Source: Gammaproteobacteria bacterium (lineage in GTDB: Bacteria; Pseudomonadota; Gammaproteobacteria; Pseudomonadales; Pseudohongiellaceae). Taken from it: a DNA stretch of 9,210 bases. Below the pieces are notes generated by a model. The model had not been told where the DNA came from. It saw nothing but the letters and a program-made list of their open reading frames with translations, and did not search any database. Below are positions 1-6,568 of this stretch, one piece after another. Numbering within the stretch: the first letter of the stretch is position 1; each line of letters opens with the position of its first letter. The stretch spans positions 1 to 9,210 of the forward strand of contig NZNL01000060.1 of assembly GCA_002694855.1 (NCBI GenBank), given 5' to 3'. A program made the position numbers and the translations under genes.

Positions 1-1206
1 ATCTTGATCACCTAGGTCTCTGAAACCTCTGACTATTGCTATATTGGCCTTTTCGCCCCTAAGAGGATCATCCGCGTTTCTATTAAGCCCTGGGGCAGCA
101 TCATTAATTAAGATGCTTCCAAAACCATACTCTCCAGAACGACCAGTTAGGCGAATGCCACCCTCTGGATCAACTATCCTCCTGGTGAATACAAGAATTG
201 AATCGGTTGAAAAGAAATCAGCATTTTCAATAAAAAACGGTCTCCGTTCTGGAAACTGGACCTCGTAACGTTGGTTAACTGTCACTTGGGGCTGATCTGA
301 CTCTACCTGGCTAAAGTCCGGGTTTAGAGTAATATCCAGGGCCATGCTGTCATTAAAAACAAATTTTGCGTCAAGCCCAATTTCTTGCTCTGAGCTTGCG
401 TCAAATGTAGGCCCCCCTGAAGCTTTGGGATTCAAAGCGTCTAAGTCCCGAGCAAAAAAGAAGGGAATTATTTGATAGTTATTGCCGGGAGAAACGTTTT
501 GTATTCCGCGCAAAAGAGCTGTTTGATTTAGCCTCCCTTCTATGTCTATTGAATACTCTGGCCAGTAAGAGAATTCGCTGTACCGCGGAATGTTACGACC
601 GAACTGAACTCGCCACAATTGTTCTTCATTCTCTGAGAATCGCAAACTGCGCAATGGTATAGACATGCGCACCATATAGCCTTGATCGGTAAGCTCGCCT
701 TCACTATCCCATACCGCTTCCCATGTAGTGTCGAAACCAGCGCGCCCCGAGGAACCTTCGGTCCAGCGTGCATCCCATTGGATGCCCAACGGGTTTGAGT
801 GAAAAGCAAAGGCCGTTCTTTGGTCGTTGAAAGTATCGATGGTCAAACCAACTCTGTCGTCACCATTGATATTTTCACGAGAGGTGAGATTAGCGCGAAT
901 TTCGTTTGGCTCGGTATCGAAAGCCAAGTAGACAGCATAGAGTCTTTGCTGATCATAGCCTATGTAAACTTCAGTCTTTTGACTAGCTGCTTCCCCGTCA
1001 TCTGGTTCTCGCTGAATAAGACCGTCAATTTTCTGCATTGAGAGGGCTAGCTCCGAAGATGGTTTCATATTCTCAAAATCGGTAAAGGTGGGCTCACTTG
1101 CAATACGGGGGATTGATAGGCCGTTTTCGGCGGCATTGGTTGAAAGGATCACAAATAACGATATAACTCCGCTAAGAATGCAGCGGAAAAACTTCGAGGA
1201 CTTCAT
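1..1206 (-). CDS. DUF5916 outer-membrane-type protein with N-terminal CBM9-like domain (3' end outside window)
   Basis: Reading the complement from ATG at 1206 gives 402 open codons running off the left edge, so the C-terminus is missing. Residues 1-26 look like a Sec signal (basic start MKSSKFF, hydrophobic core, cleavage near STNA/AE). Residues about 35-200 resemble the CBM9-like sandwich that starts this family: IQREPDDGE at 64-72, TEVYIGYD near 78-85, a DDRVGLTIDTF stretch near 116-126 and the SNPLGIQWDARW segment near 137-148. From about residue 240 the DUF5916 part begins, with its hallmark NPDFSQVE (295-302) and FPERRPFFIEN (318-328), followed by GGIRLTGR. Complete members are typically about 700-900 residues, ending in an outer-membrane beta-barrel (family knowledge), so roughly half is here. 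Substrate and role are unknown; envelope location is inferred. A Shine-Dalgarno AGGGAG lies 10 nt before the ATG. It lies 154 bp downstream of the cytochrome gene on the same strand. Confidence 0.87.
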   Translation of the reverse strand, partial: MKSSKFFRCILSGVISLFVILSTNAAENGLSIPRIASEPTFTDFENMKPSSELALSMQKIDGLIQREPDDGEAASQKTEVYIGYDQQRLYAVYLAFDTEPNEIRANLTSRENINGDDRVGLTIDTFNDQRTAFAFHSNPLGIQWDARWTEGSSGRAGFDTTWEAVWDSEGELTDQGYMVRMSIPLRSLRFSENEEQLWRVQFGRNIPRYSEFSYWPEYSIDIEGRLNQTALLRGIQNVSPGNNYQIIPFFFARDLDALNPKASGGPTFDASSEQEIGLDAKFVFNDSMALDITLNPDFSQVESDQPQVTVNQRYEVQFPERRPFFIENADFFSTDSILVFTRRIVDPEGGIRLTGRSGEYGFGSILINDAAPGLNRNADDPLRGEKANIAIVRGFRDLGDQD

Positions 1207-1239
1207 TCGACTTTATCTCCCTAGGATTGTCGGGGAGGA

Positions 1240-1267
1240 ATAGTATGGATTCCGAGCCTTAGTACAA
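1240..1267 (-). promoter_or_regulatory. Candidate sigma70-type promoter for the DUF5916 gene
   Basis: On the minus strand a -35-like TTGTAC (1262-1267) and a -10-like TACTAT (1240-1245) are 16 bp apart, each matching four of six consensus positions. The -10 box is 33 nt before the ATG, leaving room for a short leader containing the AGGGAG ribosome site. This is pattern matching only; read-through from the upstream sox/TPR cluster is an alternative source of expression. Confidence 0.3.
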
Positions 1268-1293
1268 GAGTAGGTTGCAATTTATTGCAGGTT

Positions 1294-1335
1294 AATCGCC
1301 TTTAACTGCTTTTTTATAAGCAGGTCGGGGTGATT
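1294..1335. repeat. Imperfect inverted repeat at the 3' end of the sox/TPR cluster
   Basis: The inner arms CTGCTT (1306-1311) and AAGCAG (1318-1323) enclose a 6-base loop. The outer arms AATCGCC (1294-1300) and GGTGATT (1329-1335) pair at six of seven positions. The whole can fold as a two-tier hairpin just after the cytochrome stop codon at 1361. In the direction of the operon (minus strand) no U-rich tract follows, so it is not a standard intrinsic terminator. It may be a 3'-end stabilising hairpin, a pause site or chance. A short TGCAA-TTTA-TTGCA dyad sits beside it at 1276-1289. Confidence 0.35.
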
Positions 1336-1360
1336 TTCCTAAAAAGTTTGGAGTTAAGTT

Positions 1361-1891
1361 TTATTGGATATGGCTTCTATCAATAAAGCCATCGGCATTT
1401 GGCATTTTAATGGTGGGGAGGTTGTCAGCATTTAATTCCATTTCCTCTTGGATAATTCCATTCATAAATAAGACATAGGCTGTAACTTGATAGACTTGTT
1501 TGTCAGTGAGGGATTTTGGAGCAGTTGCAGGCATAGCGCGACGAATGAAATCAAACACGGTACTAGCGTAAGGCCAATAGCTACCCACTGTGCGCAACGG
1601 GGGACCTTCAGACTGAATATCACCGCCAACGATTACAGTATTGTTGGTCGTGCCTTCTCCATTAATGCCGTGGCAAACAGCACAATTAATATCATAGACT
1701 GCCTTTCCGTCCTGTGCTGTCCCACTTCCTGCTGGAAACCCGGAGCCATCTGGTGCGGCAATTAGATCAAAGCCTTCCAGATCTTCTTGACTAAGTGGCG
1801 AGCCAAGTCTCACTTTTTCTTGAGAATTTACAACTAGGGAGCTTGATGCAAGGCAAAACGCAAGCAATGATAAAACAGCTTTCTTATACAT
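1361..1891 (-). CDS. Exported monohaem cytochrome c, electron acceptor partner of the SoxC-like enzyme (SoxD/SorB-like)
   Basis: A 176-residue protein with a Sec signal (residues 1 to about 23, MYKKAVLSLLAFCLA core). One haem c motif, C70-A-V-C73-H74, is followed by GINGEG. M120 in FIRRAMPATAP is the likely sixth haem ligand. The segments PPLRTVGSYWPYAS (97-110), LTDKQVYQVTAYVL (128-141) and KMPNADGF (162-169) are typical of cytochromes paired with SoxC-type dehydrogenases. It should take electrons from the molybdenum centre and pass them on in the periplasm. Only one haem is present and the length is short compared with the classical dihaem SoxD (about 380 residues), so no symbol is given. 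The start codon overlaps the soxC stop by 8 bp (ATGTATAA), and the nearest Shine-Dalgarno-like GAGG is 12 nt from the ATG, so translational coupling is likely. Confidence 0.9.
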   Translation of the reverse strand: MYKKAVLSLLAFCLASSSLVVNSQEKVRLGSPLSQEDLEGFDLIAAPDGSGFPAGSGTAQDGKAVYDINCAVCHGINGEGTTNNTVIVGGDIQSEGPPLRTVGSYWPYASTVFDFIRRAMPATAPKSLTDKQVYQVTAYVLFMNGIIQEEMELNADNLPTIKMPNADGFIDRSHIQ

Positions 1892-3152
1892 AAATGTTTA
1901 TTACCTCACCCGTGTTATTTACTTCCCAGCTCTGGATACAGTGATTATGATAAGTGCTTACCGTACCTCGGTCGGCGATGACTGCGCTTCGAGTTGGTTG
2001 AACATTGCCCCGGCTATCAGTGGCTCGGCTTTGTAATATCGCGGTCCCTCCATTCCATTCCCAGGGAATGGTAAATCGGGTAACGGCTTTCTCAAGTTGA
2101 TGGCCTTGGATATCGGCATCAGCCCATGTTTGGCCTCCGTCAGCGCTCACTTCAACCCGATTTATTCTGCCGCTGCCACTCCAGGCAATTCCGGTCACTT
2201 GATAAATTCCCGATTGATTAAGTGTCATTTCTCCTGACGGAGAAGTGATTAAAGACTTAGTCCCCATGGGGAATGTGAACTGATAACTCGATCTATCCGG
2301 TAAGGTATCAGTGTACTTGCTGGTTTCATCACGGAATTGTGCTGGCCCACGAGTTAGTTTTATCTGTGTTAACCATTTAACGCTGATGTTGCCTTCCCAG
2401 CCAGGGCAGAATAGGCGCATTGGATAACCTTGTCCCGGTCTAACAGGTTCACCATTTTGATAGAGGGCGACCATGACATCGTCCAATGCTTTCTCAATGG
2501 GAACAGAGCGACCCATGCTAGCAGCATCGGCTCCAACCGCGGCTATCCATCTAGCGTCGGGTAGAACTCCAGCTTCGTCTAGCAATGTCGACAATGGAAT
2601 CCCAGTCCATTCAGCACAAGAAACTAGACCATGCAAACTTTGGGCTGTGCCGCCGGTTTCACCTCGCAATAGAGCCCCACTATTGCCAGAACATTCCAGG
2701 AAATAAACTCGACTGACCATTTGGTATTTGAGGAGATCTTCATAACTAAAGGCTAAAGGTTGTCGCACCAAGCCATTGATAACCAGTTTGTGGCCAACGG
2801 GATCGATATCGGGCACTCCAGCATGGTGCCTTTCAAAATGCAGGCTGTTAGGCGTTATAGTCCCCTGCAAATATTGCAGCGGTGAACGAGAAGATCCTCC
2901 TCCCGGGTAGGTAGGGTTTTGGAATCCTGTCATACGTTGGAAGTTTTCTGTATGAGGGGAGCGATTACCATATGCACTTGGACCAGGTCCAGGTGTACGA
3001 GACCAACCTGGTATTTCGAGGTTGAACCCTGAATCTGCTCCCAAGACGCTGTTGGAAGCTGCCATGCCTAGTCCGGCAGCACTGATTTCTAACAGATGAC
3101 GTCGACTAATAAGTCCATTGCCAGCGACTTTGTCGAATATTTTATTTGGCAT
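1884..3152 (-). CDS. soxC: SoxC-family sulfite/sulfane dehydrogenase, molybdopterin subunit, Tat-exported
   Basis: A 422-residue protein of the sulfite-oxidase superfamily. Residues 16-21 (SRRHLL) with the following hydrophobic AAGLGMAA form a Tat signal, suiting export of a folded molybdenum-cofactor protein. The oxidoreductase molybdopterin-binding domain spans about 90-270: ITPNSLHFERHHAGVPDID (99-117), the cofactor cysteine C154 in FLECSGN, EWTGIPL (181-187) and GWEGNISVKWL (251-261). The Mo-co dimerisation domain covers about 280-405, with SRATDSRGNVQPTR (375-388) and the SoxC-like C-terminal YHNHCIQSW (401-409). Family members oxidise sulfite, or the SoxY-bound sulfane sulfur, in the periplasm and give electrons to a cytochrome c, here the overlapping downstream gene. 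No soxY, Z, A, X or B is in the window, so free sulfite or another small sulfur compound is a plausible substrate. The ATG at 3152 has AGGA 7 nt upstream; the preceding TPR gene ends 18 bp away. Length is normal and no key residue is missing. Confidence 0.92.
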   Translation of the reverse strand: MPNKIFDKVAGNGLISRRHLLEISAAGLGMAASNSVLGADSGFNLEIPGWSRTPGPGPSAYGNRSPHTENFQRMTGFQNPTYPGGGSSRSPLQYLQGTITPNSLHFERHHAGVPDIDPVGHKLVINGLVRQPLAFSYEDLLKYQMVSRVYFLECSGNSGALLRGETGGTAQSLHGLVSCAEWTGIPLSTLLDEAGVLPDARWIAAVGADAASMGRSVPIEKALDDVMVALYQNGEPVRPGQGYPMRLFCPGWEGNISVKWLTQIKLTRGPAQFRDETSKYTDTLPDRSSYQFTFPMGTKSLITSPSGEMTLNQSGIYQVTGIAWSGSGRINRVEVSADGGQTWADADIQGHQLEKAVTRFTIPWEWNGGTAILQSRATDSRGNVQPTRSAVIADRGTVSTYHNHCIQSWEVNNTGEVINIYV

Positions 3153-3170
3153 AACTATATCCTGTTGTAG

Positions 3171-4754
3171 TTAAATGCCTAGATAGTCTTTTGTTTCAGT
3201 TACTTCTGAAAGGCTATCATCTTGCCAGAGAGCATAGAAAGCTTGATATCTTTGTCTGGCGTTGTAATCGTCATCCATACCCGCATAACTTCTAGCTGCA
3301 CCTAATAGCGCCCGCGGACGGTTAGCCATTCGTCTTAGAGAGGACTCATAAAGTTCGGCTGCTTTTTCGTGATTACCCATCGCAAGTAATAAGTCACCTG
3401 CCAGTTCGTGAACCGGTTTTAGTGGACTAGCCGCTCCTCGCGGTGGAGTCTGATTTTCCGCAATAGTAACTGCGTCCATCAGCATGGATAAAGCCTCTTC
3501 TTCCTGGCCCTTTTTAAATTTGGTTAGGGCTGTAACCTGGATGCTTATGAGATTAAGAGTTGCATTGTTGGAACTCTGTGAGGCAAGGCTTTCCAATCTA
3601 TCGGCGACAGCTTGCGCTAGATCAAGATCTCCTAGGTTGGCAGCGCTTAGACCGAGTGCTAACAATTCATCTCCATTTAAGGAATCTGTTAGTTCATAAG
3701 TCTCCCAGTTCTCCGTCTCTATAATGTGACGCGCTTTCATCGTTTTAAGCGTTCCGGCTGAGCGTGGATCGCCAGGATTTTTTGCGAGTACTTCACTAGC
3801 CCTGTCAATCCACATGTCGGATCTCTGAAAATCGCCTAGCTGAAGATCTCCATATTGACCCCAATCAGATGAATGGTTCTGGTCTCCCGCAGCATCGCCG
3901 GGTTCCCAAAGGTCCGCGCCCGCTTGAAAAGCTGAATTGTTCCATTCAGATACTCTGTCCCACATGCCATGTTGAATAAAGATGTGGGTAGGCATGTGCC
4001 TGGCGTGGGATACGGCAGGTGCAATGCTTGCATATTTTTCAGCTGCGGTGAGAGCTAGAGGGGCATAAGTAGGATGATCGAAGGAATGAATTATGTAATG
4101 GGCAGCACCTGGATGGTTAGGGTTTTCCCTAAAAAGATCCATAGCTATTGCTCCAGCCTGCATGGTGATTTCTGTTCCAGATTCTGTAAGGAAGTTATTT
4201 AATACCCTGCCATCACGAGAAACAGTTGCACCACTCAACATAGAGACAGCGTAAAAGGCTGCTACCTCTTGGTCGTCAGGAAATTCATTATAAAGATCTT
4301 GCATGGCATACATCCAGGCTAACCTCTTGTCACCGAGTGAACCATCGGTAAAAGCGAACGCTTCAGCAGCCCTCACGAAGCCCTTTTCTCTATTGGTGGG
4401 TGCTTTAGACAGCCTTTCTTCAGAAGTCGACCCTAGTCGATTCAATACATCTTTAGGCGAATCAGGGTCTTGCAAAACAGGAATTAGTGGGTGGTTGTAG
4501 GTGAAGGACTCGCCCCAGTAGGCAAGAGCAAAACCCGGATCAATTTCTTGGGCTTTTCGGAATTCACCTCTTGCCTGTTTCCAGCCAAAACTATGCAGAT
4601 AGCCAACCCCAAGGGTAAAGTGCTTGTGGGCTTCCATCGATCCTGAAGATGGAAAGTCAAAAGTTCCTATCTGCTCGAGCTCTGCGGCTTGTGTTGAGAT
4701 TGACAGGAAAAGGGTTAGACTAAATATAAAGGCCGAGCTTAATACTCTGGGCAT
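3171..4754 (-). CDS. Exported TPR-repeat protein, histidine-rich core (paralog B)
   Basis: A 527-residue protein starting MPRVLSSAFIFSLTLFLS, a Sec signal with cleavage near TQA/AE. The ATG at 4754 is chosen because GGAGG lies 6 nt upstream; the reading frame stays open to a TTG at 4796, but that would bury the signal peptide. TPR-like helical pairs are visible near 42-80 (GVGYLHSFGWKQARGEFRKA, then ALAYWGE) and at the C-terminus (448-490, ELAGDLLLAMGNHEKAAELY, then RALLGAARSYAG). The middle carries conserved HPGAAHYIIHSFDHP (214-228), SHARHMPTHIFIQHG (249-263) and NHSSDWGQYGDLQ (293-305), which ordinary TPRs do not have. Function is not known; a periplasmic scaffold or metal-binding partner of the adjoining SoxC/cytochrome pair is inference. 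It is the closest relative in the window of the gene just upstream, and has an extra stretch of about 12 residues around 180-197. Confidence 0.88.
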   Translation of the reverse strand: MPRVLSSAFIFSLTLFLSISTQAAELEQIGTFDFPSSGSMEAHKHFTLGVGYLHSFGWKQARGEFRKAQEIDPGFALAYWGESFTYNHPLIPVLQDPDSPKDVLNRLGSTSEERLSKAPTNREKGFVRAAEAFAFTDGSLGDKRLAWMYAMQDLYNEFPDDQEVAAFYAVSMLSGATVSRDGRVLNNFLTESGTEITMQAGAIAMDLFRENPNHPGAAHYIIHSFDHPTYAPLALTAAEKYASIAPAVSHARHMPTHIFIQHGMWDRVSEWNNSAFQAGADLWEPGDAAGDQNHSSDWGQYGDLQLGDFQRSDMWIDRASEVLAKNPGDPRSAGTLKTMKARHIIETENWETYELTDSLNGDELLALGLSAANLGDLDLAQAVADRLESLASQSSNNATLNLISIQVTALTKFKKGQEEEALSMLMDAVTIAENQTPPRGAASPLKPVHELAGDLLLAMGNHEKAAELYESSLRRMANRPRALLGAARSYAGMDDDYNARQRYQAFYALWQDDSLSEVTETKDYLGI

Positions 4755-4760
4755 AATACG

Positions 4761-4765
4761 CCTCC
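4761..4765 (-). promoter_or_regulatory. Ribosome binding site fixing the start of TPR paralog B
   Basis: On the minus strand GGAGG lies 6 nt before the ATG at 4754. It supports that ATG over an in-frame TTG at 4796, which has no such site and would place 14 extra residues before an otherwise complete signal peptide. Confidence 0.75.
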
Positions 4766-4783
4766 AAGTGTGTGTTAATTGGA

Positions 4784-4818
4784 CTAAGGGTGCCAACTCC
4801 CTCTCAAGATTGCAATCA
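4784..4818 (-). promoter_or_regulatory. Conserved upstream block of TPR paralog B (copy 2)
   Basis: These 35 bases align without gaps to 6445-6479 upstream of the other TPR gene, with 25 identical positions. Read on the minus strand, the fixed parts are TGATTGCAA at one end and TTGGCA followed by CCTTAG at the other. The copy here contains the perfect 10-bp palindrome GATTGCAATC (4808-4817). The block begins 29 bp upstream of the start codon. No convincing paired -35/-10 set was found that both copies share, so it may be a regulator site, a promoter of another type, or a remnant of the duplication. Confidence 0.5.
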
Positions 4819-4833
4819 GTTAAGCATTATTTC

Positions 4834-6411
4834 CTAGAAGCCGAGATAGGTTTTTGCTTCCTGCACAGCCGGTTGGCTATCGTCAGACCATACTGCCAGC
4901 AAATTTGTATATTTTTCAGCCGCTCTAAATGTGTCTCCGGCTTGCTTGTAAGCACGTGCTGCCCCCAGCAGCGACAAGGGACGGTTGGGCATCCTAAGAA
5001 GAGATTCTTCAAAAAGTAGTGCAGCTTCTTCCGGCTGTCTGTTTCCTAACAATACTTCGCCCGTTAGCTCATGAACTGGTTTCAAAGGGTTGGCGGCACC
5101 ACTTGGCAGTCTCCCATCATTGGTTAATTCGACAGCTTCCTGCAGTAGCGTAATAGCCTGTTGCTGCTGGCTGGTGGCCATGGCACCGGTCAGATCACGG
5201 GAGTCCAGCAACATTGACATTGCTGCGATTTCCATGTGACTAACTTTTAGCGATAGATTGTTTTCGCTGTCAGCGGTGAGGGCATCTAATCTTTCTGTAA
5301 CTCTCTGAGCCAGCGCTGTTTCGCCCAAATTTACCGCACTCAAGCCTAGAGCCAGTAATTCATCGGGGCTCAGCTCTTCATTTAGTTCCTGCAGTGACCA
5401 GGTTTGTGTCTCGATCGTGTGTCTAGCGCGGACGGTACCTAGGGTACCTTGTGAGCGCCTATCGCCAGGATTCTCACTTTGTGTTTGTTCAGCCCTTCTT
5501 ATCCATAGTTTGGAGCGTTCAATGTTCCCGAGTTGAAGATCTCCATATTGACCCCAGTCCGTTGAGTGATTTTGCTCGCTCACGGCATCACCGGGCATCC
5601 ACAACTCTCGGGCAACGTTATAGGCTGACTCATTCCATTGTGCTACTTCGTTCCACTTTCCGTGCTGGATGAATATATGGGTCGGCATATGACGAGCATG
5701 TGAAACAGCCGGAGCAATGTCTGCGTACTTATACGCAGCTTCAAGTGCAACAGGGGCATGTACTGGGTCGTCGAAAGCATGAATAATGTAATGCGCAGCG
5801 CCGGGATGGTCGTCATTATCATTGAACACTTGCATGGCGAGAGCTCCAGCTCGCATGTTGATTCGTTCACGCATAGCCCCAGCAGCTGTCGCACCTGAAA
5901 GCATGGAAACCGCATAAAATGTTTTGACCTCATTATCTGAGGGATACTTTTCATACAGTTCAGCCATCGCGTTCATCCAAGCTGTTCGTCGCTCCGGCAT
6001 GCTACCAAGCGTCAGCGCATAGGCTTCAGCAGCCTTGATAAAGCCTTTTTCTTTGTCGGTTGGAGCCTTGGCTAGTCGCTCGTCACTCGTTCTGCCCAGT
6101 CTCATTAAAGCCTCGCCAGGACCTTCGGACTTAGGACCGAAAAATGGGTGCTGGTAGGTGAATGCCTCTCCCCAGTATGCCAAGGCAAAATCGGGATCTA
6201 GCTCTTGTGCCTTTTTGAACTCCGACTGGGCTTGGGTCATGCCAAAACTATGGAGATACCCTACTCCCTGAAGAAAGTGTTCCTGGGCTTCTGATGAACC
6301 AGAATTCGGAAAATCGAAGGTGCCAATTCGATCCAATTCGGCGGATTCTACGCTTAAGTTAAATGCCGTTAAGAAGGAGGTTAAAGGCAACAAAGGGAGA
6401 AACTTATTCAT
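4834..6411 (-). CDS. Exported TPR-repeat protein, histidine-rich core (paralog A, first gene of cluster)
   Basis: A 525-residue protein with a Sec signal (MNKFLPLLPLTSFLTAF, cleavage near ESA/EL). GAGGA lies 6 nt before the ATG at 6411. Residues 24-89 match paralog B at 49 of 66 positions by direct count; identity continues at lower level along the whole length. TPR-type helices are seen at about 42-82 and 448-506. The histidine motifs are HPGAAHYIIHAFDDP (202-216), SHARHMPTHIFIQHG (237-251), NHSTDWGQYGDLQ (281-293) and PVHEL (445-449), with H45, H54 and H88 also shared with B. Such spacing suggests a metal or cofactor site, but no family function is known to me. It is probably the first gene of the transcript that continues through paralog B (79 bp gap), soxC and the cytochrome gene. 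It diverges from the small plus-strand gene at 6569. Confidence 0.88.
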   Translation of the reverse strand: MNKFLPLLPLTSFLTAFNLSVESAELDRIGTFDFPNSGSSEAQEHFLQGVGYLHSFGMTQAQSEFKKAQELDPDFALAYWGEAFTYQHPFFGPKSEGPGEALMRLGRTSDERLAKAPTDKEKGFIKAAEAYALTLGSMPERRTAWMNAMAELYEKYPSDNEVKTFYAVSMLSGATAAGAMRERINMRAGALAMQVFNDNDDHPGAAHYIIHAFDDPVHAPVALEAAYKYADIAPAVSHARHMPTHIFIQHGKWNEVAQWNESAYNVARELWMPGDAVSEQNHSTDWGQYGDLQLGNIERSKLWIRRAEQTQSENPGDRRSQGTLGTVRARHTIETQTWSLQELNEELSPDELLALGLSAVNLGETALAQRVTERLDALTADSENNLSLKVSHMEIAAMSMLLDSRDLTGAMATSQQQQAITLLQEAVELTNDGRLPSGAANPLKPVHELTGEVLLGNRQPEEAALLFEESLLRMPNRPLSLLGAARAYKQAGDTFRAAEKYTNLLAVWSDDSQPAVQEAKTYLGF

Positions 6412-6444
6412 GATTGATCCTCGAGTTTTTCTTTTGCTATAGAG

Positions 6445-6479
6445 CTAAGGTTGCCAAGTCTGCCAATACTTTGCAATCA
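6445..6479 (-). promoter_or_regulatory. Conserved upstream block of TPR paralog A (copy 1)
   Basis: This is the partner of the block at 4784-4818, with 25 of 35 identical bases and the same internal spacing between TGATTGCAA and the CCTTAG end. It starts 33 bp upstream of the start codon and lies in the divergent intergenic region. Read on the minus strand, TTGGCA (6461-6466) and a TATAGC sequence just beyond the block (about 6436-6441) are 19 bp apart and could be a weak sigma70 promoter, but this pair is not conserved in the other copy. Confidence 0.5.
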
Positions 6480-6483
6480 CTTC

Positions 6484-6500
6484 GTTAGCGTCTGGCTAAC
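6484..6500. promoter_or_regulatory. Perfect inverted repeat in the divergent intergenic region
   Basis: GTTAGC (6484-6489) and GCTAAC (6495-6500) are perfect 6-bp arms around a 5-base spacer. The dyad lies between the start of TPR paralog A (6411) and the plus-strand gene (6569), next to the conserved block. It could be an operator for either gene or a small hairpin. A TAGTAT sequence further right (about 6517-6522) could be a -10 box for the plus-strand gene, but no good -35 goes with it. Confidence 0.35.
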
Positions 6501-6568
6501 TAACTAGAGCCTTGTGTAGTATATCGACTCTTAAAGATCCATTTTTTGGGTTGGGATTCTGGGACAGA

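Noticed and set aside
1294..1335. Rho-independent terminator
   Set aside because: No U-rich run follows the stem in the direction of transcription.
1361..1891. Second haem site in the cytochrome
   Set aside because: Only one CxxCH (70-74) is present; the only other cysteine, C13, is in the signal peptide.
4755..4796. Upstream TTG start for TPR paralog B, adding 14 residues
   Set aside because: It places polar residues before a complete signal peptide and has no ribosome site, while the ATG at 4754 has GGAGG 6 nt upstream.
4624..5019. 131-codon plus-strand open frame spanning the junction of the two TPR genes
   Set aside because: It lies opposite conserved coding sequence and the conserved upstream block, has no recognisable motif, and is explained by the antisense of real genes.
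6445..6479. Sigma54 promoter in the TTGGCA-containing conserved block
   Set aside because: The GG and GC dinucleotides are 10 bp apart instead of 12, and the -12 TTGC element is missing in both copies.
6512..6568. TTG start at 6512 for the DUF1579-like gene
   Set aside because: It would put 19 residues in front of an evident signal peptide that begins at the ATG at 6569.
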